Source: Bryobacteraceae bacterium (lineage in GTDB: Bacteria; Acidobacteriota; Terriglobia; Bryobacterales; Bryobacteraceae). Taken from it: a stretch of DNA of 5,381 nucleotides. The stretch lies in NCBI GenBank assembly GCA_030039005.1, contig JASHQT010000278.1, positions 1 through 5,381 on the forward strand, written 5' to 3'. Made by a program: the position numbers and the translations under genes. The notes beneath the pieces were generated by a model. The model was not told the DNA's origin and did not search any database. It saw nothing but the letters and a program-made list of their open reading frames with translations. Shown here piece by piece: positions 1-5,381 of the stretch (the stretch's first letter is position 1; every line of letters begins with the position of its first letter).

Positions 1-16
1 GTAGCTTCGCGGCTAA

Positions 17-30
17 GGGTCTCAAGACCC
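17..30. repeat. Short inverted repeat upstream of the S41 protease gene
   Basis: GGGTCT (17-22) and AGACCC (25-30) are perfect inverted copies separated by CA. As RNA this would fold as a five-pair stem with a four-base TCAA loop. No T-run follows (the next bases are CATTACCC), so it does not look like a complete intrinsic terminator. It lies upstream of the candidate promoter and could be an operator, the remnant of a terminator for a gene left of the window, or chance. The rest of 1-97 shows no coding potential that I can support and no recognisable riboswitch. Confidence 0.3.
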
Positions 31-53
31 CATTACCCGGTCCATCACGTACC

Positions 54-81
54 CGGACACCCCCAAAAACTCCGGTATACT
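54..81 (+). promoter_or_regulatory. Candidate sigma-70-like promoter of the protease-guaA unit
   Basis: A -35-like CGGACA (54-59, four of six matches to TTGACA) is followed after 16 bp by a -10-like TATACT (76-81, five of six matches to TATAAT). Transcription would begin near position 88, giving a leader of only about 10 nt before the ATG at 98. The -10 box stands out in an otherwise GC-rich stretch, which supports the call. It rests on motif matching alone, and promoter consensus is less well defined in the phylum I suspect. Confidence 0.42.
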
Positions 82-93
82 GAAAGAGCGAGG
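82..93 (+). promoter_or_regulatory. Purine-rich ribosome binding region of the S41 protease
   Basis: GAAAGAG (82-88) and GAGG (90-93) lie just before the ATG at 98. GAGG has only a 4-nt spacer, which is short. GAAAGAG has a better 9-nt spacer but is a weaker match to the anti-Shine-Dalgarno sequence. If the promoter at 54-81 is used, only the GAGG part would be on the message. The ATG at 98 is the first ATG, GTG or TTG after the in-frame TAA at 14-16, so the start choice does not rest on this site alone. Confidence 0.45.
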
Positions 94-97
94 TGTT

Positions 98-1708
98 ATG
101 CCGCGTTGGCTACGGTCCGTCTTTTTTGCCTCTTTCGTTGTCGTCCTCTGCTCGGTGTTAGGCGGTGTGTTCGGCCCGGGCGTCACCGGTGTCGCCGCAG
201 CCACCAGCGGTCCTGAAGAAGACCTCAAGACCAACATCAAGGAATTCACCAAGATCTATGAGGTGGTGGAGAACAACTTCGCCGACAAGGTCACCTCGGA
301 CACAGGCATTTACAAGGGCGCGATTCCGGGCATGCTGCGCACGCTGGACCCCCACTCCAATTTCTTCGACCCCAAGGAATTCGCGGCCCTGCGCGACGAT
401 CAAAGCGGCCACTACTACGGCGTGGGCATGCAAGTCGCGCCGCGCAACGGCAAGACCATCGTGGTAGCGCCGTTCGGCGGATCGCCGGCCTATAAAGCCG
501 GTCTGCGTCCGGGCGACGTGATCCTGGAAGTCAACGACAAGAAAACCGATTCGCTCAGCACCACCGAGGTCGCCGACCTGCTGAAGGGCCCGCGCGGCAC
601 CCACGTGCAGGTGACCGTGGGCCGCGAGGGCGCCGACAAGCCGCTGGTGTTCGACATCGTGCGCGACGAAATCTCGCGTTCGAGCGTCGAAGATGCCTTC
701 TGGCTCAAGCCGGGCATCATGTACATGAAGATCACGCAGTTCAACGAGAACACCAGCCAGGAGATGGAAGATAACTTCAAGCGGCTGGGCGAGGCCAACG
801 TGAAGGGCCTGGTTCTCGATCTGCGCGAGAATCCCGGCGGCCTGTTGAACGAAGGCGTGGCGACGGCCGGGCATTTCCTGCGCAAGGGCGAGGTGGTGGT
901 TTCGCATCGCGGGCGCAATTCCGCCGAGAAGCCGTATCTGGCTCGCGGCAGCGCCCTGGGCGGCAACTACCCGATGGTGGTTCTGGTGAACCGCTATTCG
1001 GCTTCGGCGGCCGAAATCGTTTCGGGCGCCCTCCAGGATCACGACCGCGGCTGGATCCTGGGTGAGACCACGTTCGGCAAGGGCTTGGTCCAGACCGTGT
1101 ATCCGCTGGACGATAACACCGGTCTCGCGCTCACCACCGCTCATTACTACACGCCCAGCGGCCGGTTGATCCAGCGCGATTATTCCAACATCTCGTTCCT
1201 CGATTACTACTACGGCAAGCGGACCGACACCAAGAACCTGCAGGACGTCCGCAGCACCGACAGCGGCCGAACGGTGTACGGCGGCGGCGGCATCACGCCG
1301 GACGAAAAATACGATCCTCCGAAGTACAACCAGTTCCAGACGGACATGTTGACGAAGTACGAGTTTTTCAACTTCACCGCCCAGTGGTTCGGTGCACATC
1401 CTAACGTTCATCTGCCCAAGGGTTGGGAGCCGGATGCGAACGTGGTCAACGATTTTCATGAGTACCTGCTGAAGCAACACGCGCCGTTCACCGAAGCCGA
1501 GTGGACCGACAATCACGTGTGGATTGAACAGCAGCTCAAGCGCGAAATGTACGCCACGGCGTTCAGCTATGAGGATTCGCAGAAGGTGGCCATCCAGACC
1601 GATCCCGAGGTGCTGAAGGCCATCGACGCCATGCCCGAAGCGCGGGCGCTGCTCGACAAATCGAAGAAGCTGATCGTCGAGCGCATTCAGCGAGATCCGT
1701 TAAACTAG
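98..1708 (+). CDS. S41 family carboxy-terminal processing peptidase (CtpA/Prc-like)
   Basis: This is a 536-residue serine protease of the C-terminal processing family, expected to act outside the cytoplasmic membrane and cut proteins near their C-termini. The N-terminus has MPRWLR, a hydrophobic stretch (about 7-25) and an Ala-x-Ala site at 33-35, so it is a Sec signal peptide or an uncleaved anchor. The only Cys in this stretch (18) is preceded by VVL, which does not fit a lipobox. A helical N-terminal segment ends in LDPHS (83-87). A PDZ domain follows (about 105-187, with GLRPGD at 135-140), then the protease core with LDLRENPGG (240-248). The catalytic Ser is Ser303 in SASAAE, with Lys328 in FGKG and Gln332. 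The spacings of 25 and 4 match the family Ser-Lys-Gln arrangement. YTPSGRLIQ and GGGGITPD (395-402) are further family marks. About 134 residues follow, rich in charged and aromatic residues, which I cannot assign to a domain. The stop is 6 bp before guaA. The family is sure; the physiological substrate is unknown, and ctpA is not assigned as a symbol because paralogues are common. Confidence 0.95.
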   Translation: MPRWLRSVFFASFVVVLCSVLGGVFGPGVTGVAAATSGPEEDLKTNIKEFTKIYEVVENNFADKVTSDTGIYKGAIPGMLRTLDPHSNFFDPKEFAALRDDQSGHYYGVGMQVAPRNGKTIVVAPFGGSPAYKAGLRPGDVILEVNDKKTDSLSTTEVADLLKGPRGTHVQVTVGREGADKPLVFDIVRDEISRSSVEDAFWLKPGIMYMKITQFNENTSQEMEDNFKRLGEANVKGLVLDLRENPGGLLNEGVATAGHFLRKGEVVVSHRGRNSAEKPYLARGSALGGNYPMVVLVNRYSASAAEIVSGALQDHDRGWILGETTFGKGLVQTVYPLDDNTGLALTTAHYYTPSGRLIQRDYSNISFLDYYYGKRTDTKNLQDVRSTDSGRTVYGGGGITPDEKYDPPKYNQFQTDMLTKYEFFNFTAQWFGAHPNVHLPKGWEPDANVVNDFHEYLLKQHAPFTEAEWTDNHVWIEQQLKREMYATAFSYEDSQKVAIQTDPEVLKAIDAMPEARALLDKSKKLIVERIQRDPLN

Positions 1709-1717
1709 CGATAATTG
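1706..1717 (+). promoter_or_regulatory. Coupled, SD-less translation start of guaA (TTG)
   Basis: The protease stop TAG (1706-1708) is followed by GCGA and a second stop, TAA (1712-1714). That TAA is in the guaA frame and directly abuts the TTG start (1715-1717). No GGAG-like site lies within usable distance; the nearest purine run, GAGA at about 1692-1695, is roughly 19 nt away. Because the family's N-terminal segment (ITVLDAGGQY) begins at residue 6 and no ATG or GTG lies near it in frame, TTG is the only plausible start. I infer re-initiation by ribosomes that finish the protease gene. Confidence 0.6.
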
Positions 1718-3478
1718 ACAACTCCACAGATCACCGTCCTCGACGCGGGCGGCCAATATTGCCATCTCATCGCACGAAAGATTCGCGATCTGGGTGTCTA
1801 CGCGGACGTCAAGCCCAGTGAAACATCAGCCTCCGAACTGATCGGGCGCAAGGGCATTATCATTTCCGGCGGTCCGGACAGCGTCTACGAACCCGGCAGC
1901 CCGCAAATCGATCCGCAAATTCTTTCGGCCGGCGCGGCGGTGCTCGGTATCTGTTATGGCCAGCAGCTCATGACGCACGTGCTGGGCGGCGGCGTCCGCA
2001 AGGGCGAGAAGGGCGAGTACGGGTTCGCGCGCTTCCAGGCTTTTCCTGCCAAAGGCGGGCCGCACGCGCTGTTCGCGAAGCTCAACGGCGACTTCCAGGT
2101 GTGGATGAACCATCGCGATCAGGTGCAAACAGTTCCCGAGGGTTTCGAAGTGATCGGCGGGACTTCCACGTGCGCCATCGCCGCCATCGCGCATCGCACC
2201 CGGCCCTTGATGGCGGTGCAATTCCATCCCGAAGTAGCGCACACCGAGCACGGCCACGACATTCTCGCGAATTTTGTATTTGGCGTTTGCGGCTGTGCGA
2301 AGGATTGGGATCCCAAGAACCGGATCGGACCCATCGAGAAGCAAATCCGCGCCGTTGCTGGCGAGCGCAGCGTGTTTTTCTTCGTCAGCGGCGGCGTGGA
2401 TTCCACGGTGGCTTACACACTGTGCCTGCGCGCGCTCGGACCGGAGCGAGTTTTCGGCATCTATGTTGATACCGGCCTGATGCGCGAAGGCGAGACCGCT
2501 TACGTGCGCCGGTTATTCGCGCAACTCGGCGCGAAGGATTTTCAGGTGGAAGAAGCGGAACCCGAGTTTCTCGCCGCGCTTGCGGGCGTCACCGATCCCG
2601 AAACCAAGCGCAACATTATCGGGGAGCAGTTTGTCGTGGTGCAGGAGCGCATCCTGAGCACCGGCCATTTCCTCGACGGCCGCTGGATTCTGGGCCAGGG
2701 CACCATTTATCCCGACACCATCGAATCCGGCGGCACCGCGAAGGCCGACGTGATCAAGACGCATCACAATCGCGTGGCGGGGATTCAGAAGTTGATCGAA
2801 TCCGGCCGCCTCATCGAACCGCTGGCGTCGTTCTATAAAGATGAAGTCCGCGAGATCGGCGGAGAGCTGGGCATTCCGGCGGAGTTTTTGCACCGCCATC
2901 CATTTCCCGGTCCCGGCCTGGCAATACGCTGCCTGTGCTCGGAATCGAGCGCGCCGGTGACACGCCGCGATCCCGGCTGGCTGCTACCGATCCGATCCGT
3001 GGGCGTGAAAGGCGATTCGCGCAGCTATCATTCGGTGCTGGCATTGGGGAGCGTGCCGGAAGAGGATGTCGCGACGGAACTGGTAAACGCGATGTCCGAC
3101 ATCAATCGCGTGGTCGGCCTGGTGCGCGCACACGCGAGCTTGGCCGGAATGCAATCCAGTCCTGCCACACTCACTCACCAACGCCTGGATCGCTTGCGCC
3201 GCGCGGATGCGATCGTGCGGAGGTTGTCCGAAGGATCGGGATTCGATGCCCGCGTCTGGCAGTTTCCCGTAGTGCTGATTCCGATTGGCGTCGCAACCAG
3301 GCCCGATTCCGTTGTGCTGCGGCCCATTCATTCGGTGGACGGCATGACCGCGCAAGCGGTTCGCATGCCCAATGATGTGTTGGAGCAGATGACGGATGAA
3401 TTGCTCGCGGTGGATGGCATTGGCGGCGTCTTCTACGATCTGACCCACAAACCGCCCGGCACAATCGAGTGGGAATAG
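1715..3478 (+). CDS. guaA: GMP synthase (glutamine-hydrolysing), long form
   Basis: This cytosolic enzyme converts XMP to GMP using ATP and glutamine-derived ammonia, the last step of de novo GMP synthesis. Residues 1 to about 190 are the class I glutamine amidotransferase domain, with the GGP oxyanion segment (52-54), nucleophile Cys80 in GICYGQ, and His171 and Glu173 in FHPEV. Residues from about 205 to 400 are the ATP pyrophosphatase domain, with the PP-loop SGGVDS (225-230), IYPDTIES, KTHHN (348-352) and HPFPGPG (395-401). The C-terminal dimerisation region ends in YDLTHKPPGTIEWE, close to the family ending KPPATIEWE. At 587 residues it is longer than E. coli GuaA (525) and shorter than human GMPS (693). 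The extra length lies after residue 405. LLPIRSVGVKGDSRSY (423-438) comes before the RRADAI segment (495-500), and a second LIPI stretch (521-524) follows it. This is the order found in the human enzyme and not in E. coli. It starts on TTG, 6 bp after the protease gene. The identity is secure and all catalytic residues checked are present. Confidence 0.98.
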   Translation: MTTPQITVLDAGGQYCHLIARKIRDLGVYADVKPSETSASELIGRKGIIISGGPDSVYEPGSPQIDPQILSAGAAVLGICYGQQLMTHVLGGGVRKGEKGEYGFARFQAFPAKGGPHALFAKLNGDFQVWMNHRDQVQTVPEGFEVIGGTSTCAIAAIAHRTRPLMAVQFHPEVAHTEHGHDILANFVFGVCGCAKDWDPKNRIGPIEKQIRAVAGERSVFFFVSGGVDSTVAYTLCLRALGPERVFGIYVDTGLMREGETAYVRRLFAQLGAKDFQVEEAEPEFLAALAGVTDPETKRNIIGEQFVVVQERILSTGHFLDGRWILGQGTIYPDTIESGGTAKADVIKTHHNRVAGIQKLIESGRLIEPLASFYKDEVREIGGELGIPAEFLHRHPFPGPGLAIRCLCSESSAPVTRRDPGWLLPIRSVGVKGDSRSYHSVLALGSVPEEDVATELVNAMSDINRVVGLVRAHASLAGMQSSPATLTHQRLDRLRRADAIVRRLSEGSGFDARVWQFPVVLIPIGVATRPDSVVLRPIHSVDGMTAQAVRMPNDVLEQMTDELLAVDGIGGVFYDLTHKPPGTIEWE

Positions 3479-3483
3479 GTGCC

Positions 3484-3497
3484 AGCGGCGCGCCGCT
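3484..3497. terminator. Perfect palindrome between convergent guaA and mutL; possible two-way terminator
   Basis: The 14 bases AGCGGCGCGCCGCT read identically on both strands. They fill most of the 19-bp gap (3479-3497) between the guaA stop and the mutL stop, and they touch the mutL stop codon. In RNA from either strand they could form a five-pair GC-rich stem with a CGCG loop. There is no T-run after the stem on either strand, so a classical intrinsic terminator is not supported. A Rho-dependent pause or a 3'-end-protecting hairpin is possible. The centre is GGCGCGCC, which is rare by chance outside GC-rich DNA. Confidence 0.4.
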
Positions 3498-5381
3498 TCA
3501 GATGCGGTGAAAGCTCTTCAGGATATCTTTGGTCGAATAGCGCAGCGCGATGGGACGGCCATGCGGGCAGCTCATCGGGCAATCGGTGGCGGCGAGCTCG
3601 CGCAACAGCCAGTTCATCTTGGTTTCGTCCAGCCGCATGTTGATCTTGATCGCCGCGCGACAGGCGATGCTGGCCGCCATTCCGCGGCGCAGGTCGTCGA
3701 GCGAAACTTTGCCCGGTTCCCCTTCGGCCAGTTCCAGAATTTCGAACACCAGTTTTTCTATCTCGGCCGGCCCCACGCCCGCGGGCGCGCCCTTCACCGC
3801 GATGGTCCGGTTGCCGAAAGGTTCGGAATCGAAGCCCGAGCGCTCCAGTTCGGCGGCAATGCGCACGTACTCGATTTGCTGCGCGGCGGTGAGCTGGAGC
3901 AGGATGGGCATCAGCAATTGCTGGCGCTCCACGCGCCCGCGCGCCTGCTCGCGCAGCACTTGTTCAAACAGAATGCGCTCGTGCGCCACATGCTGGTCGA
4001 TAATCCAAAGCCCGTCGCGCCCGGCCGCGATGATAAAGCTGTCGTGAATCTGCCCGAGCGGCCGAAGGTCGGATAGCGCGTTCAGATTTTGCGGCGCTTC
4101 GGTAATCTGCGAAGCCAGCGGACCGTGCGTGTCAGGAACGAGCGCACGGCGCAGCGGTTCGAAATCAAACCGAGGCTCCGGCGCGGCGCTGCGGTTTAGA
4201 GTGAACACCGGAAGATCTTCGATCCGCTCGGCAGCGGGCTCCTCGATGGGAATCGATTCGAAGCGCTGATTCTCGATGCGCTGCGTGAAATCGGAAAACG
4301 GCAAATCGGCCGCCGGCTGCGGCTGCTGGGAGATCGGGATACTCGATACCGGCCGCGTGGCGATCAGCCGCTCACGAATCGCATCGCGAACGAAATCGTG
4401 CAGGAAGCTCGCATGGCGGAAGCGCACTTCGGTCTTGGAAGGATGGACGTTCACGTCCACTTCTTCGCAATCGCAATCGACGAACAGCAGCGCGAACGGA
4501 TAACATGCGGGTGGCATCAGGTTGTGATAGGCCGAGGAAAGCGCGTGCAGCAGGAGACGATCGCGAATCAGGCGGCCGTTGACGAACAGATAAATCGAGT
4601 TGCGATTGAGCTTCTGCACGTGCGGCGCGGAGACAAAGCCGCGCAGAGCAAAGACGCGCGTGGAACGGTCCTCGGCTTCTACAACGTCCAGCTCGCGTTC
4701 GACGTAATCCAAATCGATCAGTTCTTCGAGCGTTTGATTGCCGAACACCTGATACACGCGCTCTTGCAGCGTTTCCACGGGCGTCACGTCGAGCAGGGAC
4801 GTTGCGCCGTGATTCAATTGAAACGCCTTCTTGGGATGCGCCAGGCTGTAATGCGTGGCAAGCGTTGCGATGTGCGCAAGCTCGGTCTGATCGGACCGCA
4901 GAAATTTCTTGCGCGCCGGAACGTTGTAGAAAAGATCACGAACCGTGATGGTGGTCCCGGCGGGCCGCGACAATTCATCGCAGCGCAGAATCTTGCCGCC
5001 CGCGATTTCGACCGCCGCTCCCGTGGGCTCTTCCTGCGCGCGTGTTTCGAGCAGCAGCCGCGAGACCGACGCGATGGAGGGAAGCGCTTCGCCGCGAAAA
5101 CCGAGCGTCGCGATCGACAGCAGGTCCTTCACATCGGCGAGCTTGCTGGTAGCGTGGCGTTCAAACGCGAGCAGCGCGTCGTCGCGCAACATGCCGCCGC
5201 CATCGTCGGCGACCCGGATCAGACGCCGTCCGCCGCTTTCGATATCGATACGGAGGTCGGTCGCGCCCGCGTCTAGCGAATTTTCGAGAAGTTCTTTGAC
5301 GACCGAGGCTGGCCGTTCCACCACCTCTCCGGCCGCGATTTTATTGGCGACGTTGTCGGAGAGGACGCGGATTTTGCCCAT
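3498..5381 (-). CDS. mutL: DNA mismatch repair protein MutL, endonuclease type
   Basis: MutL links mismatch recognition by MutS to strand removal. The 627-residue protein is complete: it begins MGKIRVL, a usual MutL start, with its ATG on the last bases of the window, so upstream signals are unseen. The N-terminal GHKL ATPase (about 1-335) shows Glu30 and Asn34 in KELLENSLDAGA, DDGGG (59-63), RHATSK (75-80), GFRGEAL (94-100), VNGR (267-270) and VNVHPSKTEVRF with Lys316. A variable linker rich in Pro, Glu and Arg spans about 340-440. The C-terminal dimerisation and nuclease domain has DQHVAHERILFE (462-473), which fits DQHA(X)2E(X)4E except for Val in place of Ala. It also has ACRAAIK (573-579) and CPHGRP (605-610), the other metal-site motifs. 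QQLLMP (487-492) fits the QxxLxP beta-clamp-binding motif. The set implies a nicking MutL as in Bacillus, for hosts lacking MutH, unlike the E. coli protein. It converges on guaA with a 19-bp gap, so it is a separate transcription unit. Confidence 0.97.
   Translation of the reverse strand: MGKIRVLSDNVANKIAAGEVVERPASVVKELLENSLDAGATDLRIDIESGGRRLIRVADDGGGMLRDDALLAFERHATSKLADVKDLLSIATLGFRGEALPSIASVSRLLLETRAQEEPTGAAVEIAGGKILRCDELSRPAGTTITVRDLFYNVPARKKFLRSDQTELAHIATLATHYSLAHPKKAFQLNHGATSLLDVTPVETLQERVYQVFGNQTLEELIDLDYVERELDVVEAEDRSTRVFALRGFVSAPHVQKLNRNSIYLFVNGRLIRDRLLLHALSSAYHNLMPPACYPFALLFVDCDCEEVDVNVHPSKTEVRFRHASFLHDFVRDAIRERLIATRPVSSIPISQQPQPAADLPFSDFTQRIENQRFESIPIEEPAAERIEDLPVFTLNRSAAPEPRFDFEPLRRALVPDTHGPLASQITEAPQNLNALSDLRPLGQIHDSFIIAAGRDGLWIIDQHVAHERILFEQVLREQARGRVERQQLLMPILLQLTAAQQIEYVRIAAELERSGFDSEPFGNRTIAVKGAPAGVGPAEIEKLVFEILELAEGEPGKVSLDDLRRGMAASIACRAAIKINMRLDETKMNWLLRELAATDCPMSCPHGRPIALRYSTKDILKSFHRI

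Noticed and set aside
17..30. tRNA arm or terminator reading of GGGTCTCAAGACCC
   Set aside because: No other tRNA arms or CCA end fit around it, and no T-run follows. It is kept only as a small inverted repeat.
1..97. Purine-responsive riboswitch or leader ahead of the guaA operon
   Set aside because: The region is too short and lacks conserved purine-aptamer bases or the usual three-way junction. The candidate promoter would leave only about 10 nt of leader.
98..130. Lipoprotein signal in the protease N-terminus
   Set aside because: Cys18 is preceded by VVL, whereas a lipobox needs a small residue (Gly, Ala or Ser) just before the Cys. An ordinary Sec signal or anchor fits better.
158..1516. 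A 452-residue open frame on the minus strand inside the protease gene
   Set aside because: It lies fully opposite a gene with intact catalytic motifs, and its translation is a low-complexity Arg/Ala/Val/His-rich product with no recognisable domain. Long antisense open frames are expected in GC-rich genes.
1715..1720. Perfect TTGACA, a -35 consensus, at the guaA start
   Set aside because: The bases are the TTG start and second codon of guaA. No -10-like hexamer follows at 16-18 bp (the region reads CCTCGA), so it is probably coincidence.
2935..3375. A 146-residue plus-strand open frame within the 3' part of guaA
   Set aside because: It is an out-of-frame, Arg-rich translation. The guaA frame stays intact to the KPPGTIEWE ending, so neither a frameshift nor a second gene is needed.
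4398..5276. A 292-residue plus-strand open frame opposite mutL
   Set aside because: It mirrors the codons of mutL, has no recognisable motif, and mutL is unmistakable on the other strand.

Overview
The window carries three complete protein genes and almost no spare DNA. It looks like ordinary chromosome from a GC-rich bacterium (roughly 60% GC by eye). I favour Acidobacteriota, perhaps the Solibacter/Bryobacter side. The peptidase carries a DSGRTVYGGGGITPD-type segment that I associate with acidobacterial S41 proteases, the GMP synthase is the long form, and MutL is the endonuclease type. This placement is inference from remembered family features, not from a search.

Layout. Positions 1-97 are a short non-coding leader with a small inverted repeat (17-30) and a plausible sigma-70-like promoter (54-81). 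Positions 98-1708 (+) encode a secreted or membrane-anchored carboxy-terminal processing protease (family S41, CtpA/Prc-like) with a complete Ser-Lys-Gln catalytic set. After 6 bp comes guaA (1715-3478, +), GMP synthase, which must start on TTG and has no visible Shine-Dalgarno sequence. It is therefore probably translated by coupling to the protease gene. Positions 3479-3497 are a 19-bp convergent junction that is mostly a perfect 14-bp palindrome. Positions 3498-5381 (-) encode MutL, whose ATG is the last three bases of the window, so its promoter and ribosome binding site lie outside.

How the genes relate. The protease and guaA look like one transcription unit, although envelope proteolysis and guanine nucleotide synthesis share no obvious pathway. 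mutL converges on them and is a separate unit. MutL has intact ATPase motifs, the metal-dependent nicking motifs and a beta-clamp-binding motif, which point to MutH-independent mismatch repair.

I found no RNA gene, mobile element, CRISPR array or phage-like gene. I also saw no frameshift, and no convincing undescribed system. The most interesting points are the long, human-like architecture of GuaA, its SD-less TTG start directly after a stop codon, and the palindrome between the convergent genes.
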